A stretch of 64,000 bases of DNA. It comes from Utricularia gibba (Eukaryota; Streptophyta; Magnoliopsida; Lamiales; Lentibulariaceae). The notes beneath the pieces were generated by a model. That model had not been told where the DNA came from. It made no database searches and worked only from the letters and a program-made list of their open reading frames with translations. Both the position numbers and the translations under genes were made by a program. The stretch lies in NCBI GenBank assembly GCA_002189035.1, contig NEEC01000007.1, positions 3,100,001-3,164,000 on the forward strand. The letters are read 5' to 3'. This document shows, one piece after another, positions 53,745 through 64,000 of this stretch; position 1 is the first letter of the stretch; the number at the start of each line of letters is the position of its first letter.

Positions 53745-54290
53745 TGTTATGGGTGAAAATCAACATTGGGATTAGAACCAATCTTTACTTCGTGAAAATG
53801 GCCGGATGTGTCGATTTCGGGTACGGTTTGAATGCGTGGTTTGATGCGGTTTACCGAAATAAAGAGAGGTGAGGACTTTTTACGTGGAAACTGCCGAAGG
53901 ATGGAAAAACCACGAAGCTATCGGAGCTCACCGTAGAAAATCTTCACTAGATGGAGATGAGGGGAGAAAATACGAGTTGGAAAGTTAGGGATCGAACCCC
54001 ATTCTCTTTAGGATTTATTCTCTTTATAGAAGAGGTCGATCTGATCGAATCCTGGAATCTGTAGATGCCGGTTGCTTTTTGCACCTGTTGTACGCACTAC
54101 GACTCTACTCCTAGATAACCGCCGCCTACTCTGCTATTACCGTAATTCGGTCACTTTTTAATCTATCTGAAACGGCCGCTTCTGACATACCCTGACAGTT
54201 ATCGGTCTGTAGGCCTGCGATAGGGTGTCAGAATACCTTTTTGGCTACTTTTCAGGGACTGATTACCTATATTCAATTTATACCCCATCA
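53745..54290 (-). repeat. 5' LTR of the Tat element
   Basis: 546 bases; minus-strand start TGATGGGGTATAAAT (a TATA-like sequence unusually close to the LTR start) and end CACCCATAACA, followed by a primer-binding site. It holds an extra segment (gtgtcagaatacctttttgg) absent from the other LTR. Confidence 0.92.
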
Positions 54291-56160
54291 AAATGAGAAG
54301 CAAGATATTTCTCTTCTAGAACCACATGAAGATGTCGAAGATATCTCTCTCTTGGAGAGAAATAGAGAAGGAAGAAAGGCAGGAAAAACAAGAGAGAGAA
54401 GTTAGAGAATGGAGTCTCTCCTTCTCCGATGACCTCTCCCTCACTCTCATGTCTCACTCATAGAGACCAGATATTCCAACCTCACTCTTCAATCCAAGAG
54501 ATCTCTAACCTATTACAATTGTACTAGATTTTGATGTAGTTTTCAGCTTTCTCATTTAGCTTTATGCATGTTCTTTGTATTTATGTGTCTTTTTATTTTA
54601 TGTACTTCGTTGTGAACTAAAAAATGTTCTCTAGTCATTATCTTAGTCAATGCACTTTGTTTATGCTTTAGCTCTGTGACTCTTAGCTCTTAAGTTTAGT
54701 ATGGCAAATGTTTTAGCACCTCTTTTCCTAATATTTTAGGCACTTTTTCGACCCTACAACTCACTAGCATTGTTTATTTTTGCTTTAATTATTGGTCATA
54801 CTTGTAAGTTGGATTTAACAAGGAGTTTCAAATAGTAGTTTATACGTTAATCACAATTGATAAAAGACTTCTACTAACCTCAAAATTAAAAGCAGAAAAT
54901 AGAGTATACAAATTGTCATTTCAAGCAACAAATAGTGGCCATTTTACTTAATTTTAAATCAAACAGTACAGGCACATATTACAAGTCATCTTCATCTTTA
55001 TGGTTTCTAAGTTTGCATACAAAAATAGTAACAAAAGTAATTTGGCTAAAAAATTCAGATGATAAAATCATTTGAAAAAGTTAAACATTAAAAACAGAAA
55101 ACGAAAAAGGGGTGCACAAGTCATAAAAAAACATAGAGACTAAATTTTCGAAAAATAAAAGGAAGTTTTGCACAGTGCTCCAATTCATCTATCTCTCTTG
55201 CATGTTCTTCTCAATATGCTATTCTTAAGCTTCCTTGATATCAATTTGGGTTTTAGTTACACTTTTGAACGTCAGAGATTAGTTCCAATATTGTGCTAGA
55301 ACTTCTCTTCCTTCATCTTCTTCCACAAAATTTTTCAAAAAACTCTCTTTGAATCCTCATTGGAAAATATCTCTAGGATGAGATATTCTTCCTTCTCTCT
55401 CTATTCACTCCACCCGACATGCCAATGGCTCCTTTCATAATTGTATATGTTTTGCTTTCTTCATTCTTTTACAATGACCTTACTTAACTTTCATCTCAAG
55501 GCAAACCTTGAATTCCTGTTTTGCCACTATACTAAAAACAACTTCATAAATTGGACAAAACACATAGCCCAGCCCAAATGGGCCGAACGCATATAGACTT
55601 GGACGAACACTAAAGCTACCTTGCTATTGGACTAAAGAAAAACAATGGATTAAAACACATTTTTATTGAAAATACTTTAACATGCATGTATTTTGACATT
55701 TTTCCTATTCTAACTCACATAATCCTAACATTAAATTGACTTAAAAGTGATGAAATCTAATATAACATCAACAACCACACACAAGACTGATATAAAGGAT
55801 TTTTTTTGTATTATAAATTAGTTTTTAAGAACCTTCTGGCTTTTATATTTTCTCTAGCTTTTAAAACACCTTTTTATTGAAAATACTATAACATGCACGT
55901 ATTTTGGTATTTTTCTTATTCTAATTCACATAATCTTAGAGTCAGTATAGCTCCAAAGAGATGAATTCAGCTTGGTGATTACTCTTATAAATTTACCAGC
56001 TATTTCTACTTCTAACTTCCAAATTCTGTATTTAACATTTATTGATGTCTTTTCTTGTTCATCCATATAGTTTTTGGGCTGACTCAGTATTGTGTTCTTA
56101 GAGATAACGTTCATTCCAAAACGATCTTGCAATCAGCATCTCTAATTCAACCAGAATTCC
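54291..56160. other. transposon-derived flank with LTR fragment and direct repeat
   Basis: No gene. The first part should be the right half of the LTR-like repeat split by the Tat element. A 67-base motif (tttttattgaaaatacttta, acatgcatgtattttg) occurs at 55657-55725 and again at 55869-55936. Bases 55800-56035 match the LTR of the gypsy fragment at 25832-26010 (shared ctccaaagagatgaa and ccagctatttctacttct). Confidence 0.6.
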
Positions 56161-56169
56161 AGTAGTTCC

Positions 56170-57563
56170 TTAGAAAACATAGGAGCAAGCAATAGAAGTT
56201 AACACGGTCATCAACACAATAGAAACGAGGTTCACAGAATTGTTGTCTAGTATGCTGATTCCAGAGATCCTCTTCACCGTCGGCCCCGGTTTTCCAACAA
56301 CCTGCAGAGGTTGAGGTACAGAGATCACATCTTAAGAATTTGGAGGAACCTTACCTCACATTCCTCCCTTCACTGATATGATTTGATTACCTTGTTTCTT
56401 ACGCTGCAGTATCCGCTGTATTGGAGCGTTGCCCCGAGCAGAGAATCTAATACGCTTCCGCAAAGCCCGGCTAAACTCGAAATGGGAATCAGCAGCAGCT
56501 GTTTAAGAGCTACATCTAGGTTGCAGCTGGTGGTGATGAATCCTAGAACAACGTATGTAAGTCCAATCACACCTCCACCAGCTGCAGCTGCTAGAATTCC
56601 TGCTCTTGTTACACCTCCATTTGTGCCCCTTCGAACGGGCTACTAAAAAAGATGGCATACAAAGCATGAGCAATAAGAAGAGAGACAACAGAAAGGTATT
56701 CATCTACAAAATAATGATAAAGCAGAGGATACACTACCTTGAGGGTTGTGATAAGGACTGGCTGCTCGTTGCTGAGAACCCCGAGCTCAGACGACCATGT
56801 GTCCCTGTTGCAACAGCAGTAGTGGCCAATGATACCGCCGGCTAGTGAGGTCAAAAGGCTTGATTCTTTTGAATTTAGACAATAGTCCTGAGTTCCCATC
56901 AACTTCCTGGCGATTGCGGCCAAAATTGTTGCTATCCCACTGTTGGACAGAACTTGTTTCCTGGAAATAACCTCACCATATTTCCAGAAACCGAAGAGAA
57001 AAAAAAGAACTAGAACGTGTAAACAACCATACGAGTCGCATGTGCTTTCAATGCTAACACTTTTTCTAGTTCGTTCCACTTCAGTTATGCAAGAACCTAA
57101 GGAACTATAATCAAAATCCCAGATGTGGATCACTGAATGAACTCTTCTCAGAAGGTAAGCATCACATTGAAACTCATAGAGGCACTTTTTGCTCTCCTAC
57201 AGGGAAAGAGTGTTACCAATTCCGTTGACCACCTTCCTTAAAATCAGCATCAACCTTCTGCTTCTTTTCCTCTCCATACTTTGTGAGGAATGAAGAAGTG
57301 AAAAAAAAGACAAGCAACACTGCTCCAAATCTGACAGTTTATTTCAATGATCTAAGAGAAGAAAGCAGCAGCTCAAGAATTCACTGCACACACCAGTATT
57401 CAATATAAAAAGAAGACCTGTAATTAACTGCTAAATGAGTGGCCATCACGATGACTCCAGAAACAGCCCCGCTAAGATCAAGAGACTTCCTTTTGTATGC
57501 TCTTGCAGCTATGGCAGCTGAAATCACCACAGCAACCACCGGCTGAAAAAAGTTGGATTCCAT
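56170..57563 (-). CDS. PGR: PGR/TMEM19-like DUF92 integral membrane protein
   Basis: Five exons on the minus strand: 57563-57418, 57330-57217, 56960-56738, 56639-56391, 56301-56170. Together they give 864 bases, 287 aa, all introns GT/AG and in phase. Sequence marks: MESNFFQPVVAVVISAAIAA, YKRKSLDLSGAVSGVIVM (start of DUF92), LLVFFFTSSFLTKYGEEKK, VLSNSGIATILAAIA, GGIIGHYCCCNRDTWSSELG, RRGTNGGVTRAGILAAAAGG, IPISSLAGLCGSVLDSLLGA, GPTVKRISGISILDNNSVN. Six or so hydrophobic helices. Length and motifs match the plant PGR protein (Arabidopsis, linked to glucose response) and animal TMEM19; related DUF92 proteins include the plastid phytyl-phosphate kinase VTE6. The conserved NGDTW is CNRDTW here, a Gly-to-Arg change. 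It is transcribed away from HMGR from a common upstream region. Confidence 0.92.
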
Positions 57564-58352
57564 CCTAAAATACAAATTGCTTGTTCAGATATCCCCTTTT
57601 ACACCCATTGAGAGTTGTCAGATTTTGAGGAAATGGCAAACAAATCAAAATCGTTCCATGATTAACAAGAGACAGACCAACAATAAATGAAAGCAATGGC
57701 AAACAGATTTCAGATTACCTAACAAGATAGCAAACAAAATTTCAAGTACCATCTTCGCAACAGCACCACACTTAAATAAAAGCTTATTATACTCGAATTT
57801 AGCATTAAAACCAACCAACATGAACTCAAAACACCTTTAATGGTTTCAGCGAAACCAGAACGGATGCCACTGATCACGTTTACCTGAAACGAATCAGAAA
57901 ACAATCCAGCGAAACACCCACTCGTGCTCCGACTCCCTCCACTGGTACAGAAATGCATATCGTGATCACATTCCGATCAGCCCACATTTTCGATGGGCCT
58001 GAATGATATGGATCATCCTTGGGCCATAACAAGTTTTTAATTACATTATTTTTATTTGCATATTTGAAAAAAATTAATATATGAGAAATTCAAAGTTTTT
58101 TTTTTTTTCAGCCATTGGTTTAGCCATAAAATACAATGGACGAAATCTTATTATTATAATTAAATTGTCGTATTTATTTATATTTGGTTTTATTGGAGGA
58201 ACAAAAAAAATGGCAAATATTTGCTGGCGGGCACGTGGGTTCTGCGCTGGACTTCACCTATAAGAAATCGGCAGCCGGAAGAGCGCATACCTCCCCTCGC
58301 CATTTTTGGATCCTCGATTTACTGCCTCTTTTCCGCCGCAGTCGACGCGACT
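57564..58352. promoter_or_regulatory. shared divergent promoter of PGR and HMGR
   Basis: 789 bases between the two start codons. Site II-type motifs TGGGCC at 57994-57999 and 58020-58025, and an agccca at 57979, lie near the PGR side (its leader probably extends to about 57960 with an intron). A G-box CACGTG (58232-58237) and a TATA-like ctataag (about 58258) lie 95-120 bases before the HMGR start. An AT-rich block sits between the two groups. Confidence 0.55.
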
Positions 58353-60794
58353 ATGGACGTCCGCCGGAGGCCCACCGTCACCGCCAGAGCTGCAGATCAT
58401 CACCAGAAACCCGAGCCTAGAGCCTCCGACGCGCTCCCGCTCCCCTTGTATTTGACCAACGGCTTTTTCCTGGGTGTATTCTGCGCCTCCACGTACTTTC
58501 TGTACCGTCGCTGGACATACAAGACGCAGAACTCAATCCCTCTTCATTCTCTCACATTCTACGAGCTCTCCGGCGTCATAGGTCTCGTCGCCTCGATCAT
58601 CTACCTCCTCGGCTTCTTTGGGATCGATTTTGTGCAGTCTTTTATTAACAAGCACGAGAATTACGATGACAACCAACGATTTATTCTTGACGAGAACCGT
58701 AACATTCATTGTCCTCTGCCGCCGAAGCCCATTTCCCGGCCGAAAATCGACATGGATCTCCCTGTGGAGGATGAGGAGATCGTGAATCGTGTTGTTTCTG
58801 GTGAAATTCCGTCTTATTCATTGGAATCAAAGCTTGGGGACTGTTTTAGGGCGGCGAAGATTCGTCGTGAGGCAATCCAGAGGCAGACTGGGAGATCCCT
58901 GGAGGGGCTGCCTCTAGAAGGGTTTGATTATGATTCAATTTTAGGGCAATGCTGCGAATTGCCGGTAGGATACGTACAGATTCCGGTGGGGGTAGTGGGG
59001 CCCTTGTTATTGAACGGATGCGAGTACTTGTTGCCCATGGCGACTACCGAAGGCTGCTTGGTAGCAAGCACGAACAGAGGTTGCAAGGCAATTTACGCCT
59101 CAGGCGGTGCAGATTGCGTTCTTTTTCGTGATGGAATGACAAGGGCTCCGGTGGTAAGGTTCCCAACAGCAAAGAGAGCCACGGAACTGAAATTCTTTCT
59201 GGAAGATCCACTCAATTTCGACACGCTATCCGTCATTTTCAACAAGTAAGCAAATCATGCGTTTTGGTTGCCTCCCATTATCTACTGTTTCCATGAGATA
59301 GTTTACAGTTTTCGCCATTTGTAAGTTCAATCCCAGAATTCTTTCCTGTCATATTCAGCATATGCAAAACCAGGGGTTCCCTTTCCGTCTCCATAATTGA
59401 TGTTCTTTATCCATGCATGATGCTTCTTCTGAGTTGCTGAGTGCCCTTCTGCCTTCTGAAATGCTTGAGCACTATTTGTGCAGGTCAAGTAGATTCGCAA
59501 GACTTCAGAGTGTGAATTGTGCCATTGCGGGGAAGAACCTGTACATTAGATTTTGCTCCAGCACAGGTGACGCCATGGGTATGAACATGATCTCGAAATG
59601 TGTTCAGAATGTTCTTGATTTCCTCCGGAATGACTTCCCAGATATGGATGTTATCGGCATCTCCGGTTAGTCCTCCCTTTATGTCTGTTTCTTCCACTAC
59701 TCCCTACAGCTTGGCGCGCACACATACCACCACCCATATGGCTTTACTTTTTTAGTATCTATTTTTCTCCATTTTTTTGCCTCATAGTTTTGAGAATAAT
59801 CAAAATAATAACGATATTTTCACCATAATGTTTCGAAATAAGATTTGTGGTGATCTTTTGGTGGTAGAAGATGTTGAAATTTAGATAATGAACTTGTTTT
59901 TTTATTGAAACTTTAGTTGATGTTTTAGTTAAATGATTTGGATTCTATTTTTTAATTTTCATTCTCGTCTTTCGGAAAATTCATTTTGACAATGTGTATC
60001 TACTATAACCGCAGTCCTTTTGTTGTTTGAGGAGTTGGCTGCGTCATACTTTTACCTTTGCATTCTTCTCTGGGAATCTTGACTGGGCATTGGTATCCTA
60101 ACGCAAACGTTTCTCTTGTGTGTGTATATGCAGGAAATTTCTGCTCAGACAAGAAACCAGCAGCGATCAACTGGATTGAAGGTCGTGGAAAATCAGTGGT
60201 CTGTGAATCTACAATATCCGGAGATGTGGTATCCAAGGTGCTAAAAACAACAGTCGCTGCCCTCATCGAACTCAACATGCTCAAGAACCTGGCTGGCTCG
60301 GCTGTGGCTGGTTCTCTCGGTGGGTTCAACGCGCATGCTGCCAACATAGTCTCCGCAATCTTCATTGCTACTGGCCAGGATCCAGCCCAAAATATCGAGA
60401 GCTCCCATTGCATTACCATGGTCGAAGGCGTCAACGGTGGGAAGGATCTTCACGTATCAGTCACCATGCCCTGCATCGAGGTACATACCTACACCTACCC
60501 ACCTCACTCAAAATATCGGAAGCATGATGATGCAACAATGGCTTTCCGCAGGTTGGCACCATCGGCGGAGGAACGCAGTTGGCATCACAATCCGCCTGCC
60601 TCGACCTACTGGGTGTCAGGGGCGCCAACAAGGAGTCACCAGGTTCCAACTCCCAGCTCCTTGCCAGAATCATCGCCGGCGCCGTGTTGGCAGGAGAACT
60701 CTCCCTGCTGTCCGCCCTCTCCGCCGGCCACCTGGTGAAGAGCCACATGAAATACAATCGGTCCAGCCGGGATGTCACCAAGCTTGGCTCTTAG
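58353..60794 (+). CDS. HMGR: 3-hydroxy-3-methylglutaryl-CoA reductase
   Basis: Four exons, 58353-59245, 59484-59665, 60134-60480, 60552-60794, give 1,665 bases and 554 aa, the usual plant size and exon number. It makes mevalonate from HMG-CoA with two NADPH at the ER, the main control point of cytosolic isoprenoid synthesis. MDVRRRP start; an Arg-rich head; two membrane helices (about 31-51 and 73-97), both ends cytosolic; a variable linker; then the catalytic domain with Glu233 in [17 protein letters not shown], Lys365 in [18 protein letters not shown], Asp441 in [15 protein letters not shown] and His539 in [12 protein letters not shown]. The serine after MKYNR corresponds to the SnRK1-type inhibitory phosphosite known in plant HMGR. 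The start at 58353 is chosen over an in-frame ATG at 58221, whose extension is unlike the family. No lesion. Confidence 0.97.
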
Positions 60795-63650
60795 CAGAAG
60801 ATATATCTCATCACAGCTCCGATGTGTGTTGGTTCATTCCTCATCTGTTGCTCTCTGGGAGCTGCTGCTGCTGCTGCTGGTTTGTGGGTCCGGTCCATGT
60901 GAGTCTGGCACCGTTGCCATCAGCTGGCGCCGGGACCGGCCCCAGCAATCACGTGAAGTGCTTGGCCTCTTGAAGATTTAGATGCTCCCCATGTGAATCT
61001 GCCCTACCACTCTATTTTTTTTTTAGGTTTTGTTGTGTTTTTATGCCCATTTAAATCTCTTTCATTCTTGTAACTCGTTTCATTCCCAAAATGCAGTGTT
61101 TTAAAATGCTTACTGAGTAAATTAAGGACCGCTTGATAGGGTGAAAATGTATCTACATTTTTTTATTTTTAATAAATACAAATGTTTGGTAAAACACATG
61201 TTTGATAATTTTCATTATTTCAAAAATACCTTTCAAATATTTCAACAAAGAAAATTGAAAATTCATTCTCTAGTGCAGTCTTGCATATCCTTATTGTGAT
61301 TGTTTTTTCTTTGTTTTGTATCTTTCTCATCCAATAAAAACAGCAATCATTACTTTTTTGAGTGCATATAGGCGGGTATCTTTCAATCGTTTTCCTGGTT
61401 TCTTACCATTTTTATGAATCCCTTGAATGGTAATATCATGAAAAACACAGTGATTGGAAATCTCTAATGTTGATTTTTTTTTCTTACTATGCATTTTCAA
61501 AAATTTAATTGTGCTTTATATGACTAATTCACAGCTGCCTCTAAAAATTGATTTTAATTAAAAAGATGTTGATTAAAGTTTTTTTATAATTTCTTCTTAA
61601 TTGAAAAATGAGGCTTGTAGTATTTGGGGTTGCACAATGGGAAAACACATGTTTCTGTTGATAGTAATTATATTTCATCTTAAAACGTTATATTTGATTT
61701 CATTTGAAAGAAACTTGGCTACTCATATGTTGCCAAAATGCCCCAGTAAATTTAATATTTAAATGATCTAATTTCTAATGATAATGATGTATGTTTTTTG
61801 ACATTGAAAATATGTAAATACATGTTTATAAAATTTCGCCCATATTAAAAGACCAAGGCCGCTTGAAATATGGAAAATATGTGAACGTAACTGAAACATT
61901 AGTCATTTTCCAAGGAATTTTAGTCCATGATAAAGAAAAATCTGGGGCTCATTTGTTAACATATTTTAGTTATATCCTACTCAATGTGAGTGATATTAAT
62001 TTATACCAAAATATGTAATTTAAAAAATAAGCATGTTTTGAATAAAGTTTTATTTAATATATGATTATTTATAGTGTATTTTATAAGAATTTTTATAATT
62101 TGATTTATATTTAATTTTACTAAAATACTCTGTCATTTTTAGTTAATTATTAGATATTATTATATATTAATCTAATGTTAAGTTATCCAATTTAGGATTT
62201 ATATTAATAAATATTGTATTTCCTTAGAAAAATATTATTTTCCTATTTTGTATATATTTTCTGTCTTTTTTTCGTGCACTTTGACTAAGACATATCAGGA
62301 GATTGTCGTGGGTCAGACTCTGACTTTTCGTGTCTTGTACATGATTTGGAACGATTGCGAATGGAAGATTGACACCAGTCAAGGCCTCTAATTTAGGGCA
62401 TGTCAGAGTTTGCAGAAATGATTGAGTGCTCACTTATACGCAAAGGAAAGTTACTAGCACACGCAAGACCGAAGTAATGATGGAAAAGGGATTCAAAGGA
62501 GTTAATGCATGTTGAGAGTGATATAAAAGCAATTTGAAGCAATCTATTTCGAACCTTTGCCATTTTCTTTCTAAACTTAAAACTTTTGAGTTCTTTCTTC
62601 CCTCCAAGGAAGAAGAACACTTAGCTTTCATTTTCATTATGTTTTTACGACCCTTTGTAGCTAAAACCCTTAAGTTTCTGGGAGAAGATGAAGTTTCCTT
62701 CCAAGTCTTGAGCAATACACTCGGTTCTTCGCTAAATTCATTTCGGATTCTGCATACACTCAGTTCCTCCCCTCCAATGCGTCTTATTACAGTCTTTCTG
62801 TAATGACTCCAAGTCAAGGTCCATGAGCAGCAGGCTACTCCTCGTGGATTTTGGTGAAGATCAAGGTGAAGATCACCAACTCCAACCCTGCCGGTTTGAG
62901 GGAAGTAGTGTATTGTTTGCGACCTAGGTACAGCGACAGTGGACAGGTTGTGATCTCAAACCTACCACTGGCCATTGGCAACAGATGGGTATACGTGCAC
63001 AATTCGGTTTTGAAGGCAATCGACGGCAATCTTCTTGTCTTCTTAATCATCCAAGGGGGAATCACGTGAGGCTATTCTTGTGCCTCCTTGTCAATCAAAG
63101 TGTAAGGGAGAGTAGGTTATTCCTTGCTCCTATAACCAGCTATTCGGAAGAAATAAGTAAAAATCAAGGTAAAGAAAGACAAAGGAAGGAAACGAAAAAA
63201 AATTTTACTTGGTGCCCATCACTTAGGTTATATATTTTATTTATGCATTTCACAAACACCCTTTTATAAAACCGTGACATTTTGTAGAAGTTTCTTACAA
63301 AACACTTTTCATGAAAAACAACTCTCTGAGATTAATACTTGTACTACGCTTTTTGGTGTTATACGTTTTAAATATTTAAAATTTGTTGAGTAAACGACAT
63401 GCAACACTCACATTTGAATATATTTTTATATAAATAGTGTGCTTCCAATTAACGAGAAAGATAGGTCTAAATATTGAATTTTTACAACCTTTCTACCATT
63501 TAAAAATTTTGATGGATACATTCAAATTAAGTTTATATATATATTTTTTTTCATTATGTTGTGGTTTAAAATCGGTTTAAGGGTAGTATCGCTGATGTTT
63601 AAGGGTAAATCAATAATTGGATGATTTACCAAGTGGCATTCCTATTTTGA
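60795..63650. other. HMGR 3' region and AT-rich intergenic, no gene recognised
   Basis: A (GCT)n run at about 60860-60878 lies in the HMGR 3' UTR. Beyond 61100 the sequence is AT-rich without domains. A GC-richer patch at 62600-63070 has open frames on both strands (for example 62851-63069 plus) that I could not assign; it may be a decayed gene fragment. Confidence 0.5.
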
Positions 63651-63654
63651 TATT

Positions 63655-64000
63655 TTGAAAGCGGTAAAGGTGGGGGTGAAGACTTTTTATATGAAAATCA
63701 TCATAATGAAAAACCATGAAGTTGAGGGAACTTACCGAAAGAAATTGGTTTTATTATGGAAAAAGGGAGAAAATTATAAGGGGCGACATGACTGCAGAAT
63801 ATGGAATCCTCGTCTCTTGAAGTGGAACTCGTATTTATAGGGGAGCCCACCTGACTGACTTTGAAAGAATCAGTAGCTTTCTACACATGACAGGATATGC
63901 TGGTCTGATTTGTGGTTCTACTTATAGATAACCAATGTCTGCTTGGAATTCCCGTAGGTCGGTGGCCGTTCATGCTATTATGAATTCCTACAACCATTGT
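63655..64000. repeat. diverged LTR related to the Tat-element LTR, cut by window end
   Basis: The order gtgaagactttttatatg, aaaaccatgaagt, gaaaat..aagg, cgtatttatagg, agataaccaatgtctg follows the Tat LTR (gtgaagactttttatgtag, aaaaccacggagc, tctttatagaag, ggataaccgccgcctg) in the same orientation. It is strongly diverged, so it belongs to a related family or an old copy. Confidence 0.5.

Larger units (their letters stand above)
40398..54290 (-). mobile_element. Tat-lineage Ty3/gypsy retrotransposon with opposite-strand gene
   Basis: The LTRs at 40398-40902 and 53745-54290 are direct repeats, TGATGG...TAACA on the minus strand. AAATG flanks both sides exactly (40393-40397, 54291-54295). Internal order on the minus strand: a primer site next to the 5' LTR (tttggcacccaccg), gag, protease, RT, RNase H, a second RNase H-like region, integrase, a non-coding part with a diverged tandem duplication, then a plus-strand gene, a purine-rich tract (agaggggctgaa) and the 3' LTR. 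A second RNase H and an opposite-strand ORF before the 3' LTR are hallmarks described for the Tat lineage (Retand-like). Without the nested hAT element and its extra target copy it is about 10.0 kb. Frames are broken and the LTRs have diverged, so it is old. Confidence 0.9.

Noticed and set aside
52378-53756. Plus-strand frames over the Tat gag and protease
   Set aside because: Shadows of gag and protease; no motif of their own, unlike the plus-strand gene at 45.3-47.5 kb.
58221-58352. N-terminal extension of HMGR from the upstream in-frame ATG
   Set aside because: The added residues do not resemble any HMGR start, whereas MDVRRRP at 58353 is the usual plant start.
62690-62800. Berberine-bridge-like oxidase fragment
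   Set aside because: A faint resemblance in one frame only, too short and with no conserved FAD motif; not supported.

Overview
The window is nuclear DNA of a flowering plant. It holds multi-exon genes with GT/AG introns, families found only in land plants (SAUR, CKI1-type histidine kinase, HVA22, plant HMG-CoA reductase), and dense nested LTR retrotransposons. The strongly GC-biased SAUR and HMGR coding sequences lean towards a monocot, but this is only an impression.

Layout. 1-8.7 kb is a transposon graveyard. A minus-strand Ty1/copia element is interrupted by a solo-LTR-like repeat, which is itself tagged by a small hAT-like element. A second minus-strand copia remnant follows, with a scrap of plastid trnV-UAC DNA beside it. 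8.7-12 kb holds two decayed quinone-oxidoreductase-like genes pointing away from each other. 14 kb has an intact single-exon SAUR gene. 17-22 kb is a 22-exon 5'-3' exoribonuclease (XRN) gene whose exon phases all agree except for one missing base in exon 4. 24.2-25.6 kb is an intact six-exon HVA22/REEP-type gene. 25.6-27 kb is a deleted gypsy element. 27-29.5 kb is a minus-strand CKI1-like hybrid histidine kinase that lacks its sensor domain and carries several frameshifts.

31-55 kb is almost entirely mobile DNA. There are solo-LTR-like repeats, an old plus-strand gypsy element, and a 13.9 kb Tat-lineage Ty3/gypsy element on the minus strand (40398-54290; perfect 5-bp target duplication AAATG). 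The Tat element has gag, protease, RT, two RNase H regions and integrase. It also carries a separate gene in the opposite orientation, with its own TATA box and apparent introns, encoding a putative-gypsy-transposon family protein. A 3.9 kb hAT transposon (perfect 8-bp duplication ATCATTCA) has landed exactly at the inner edge of its 3' LTR.

56.2-60.8 kb is a compact intact gene pair transcribed divergently from a shared promoter of about 0.8 kb between start codons: PGR/TMEM19 (DUF92 membrane protein, minus) and HMG-CoA reductase (plus), the committed step of the mevalonate pathway. The end of the window is AT-rich and reaches a diverged LTR similar to that of the Tat element.

The genes do not form a functional cluster. 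The intact ones (SAUR, HVA22, PGR, HMGR) and the probably near-intact XRN sit in two gene islands separated by transposons, and the broken ones (oxidoreductases, histidine kinase) lie at the island edges.
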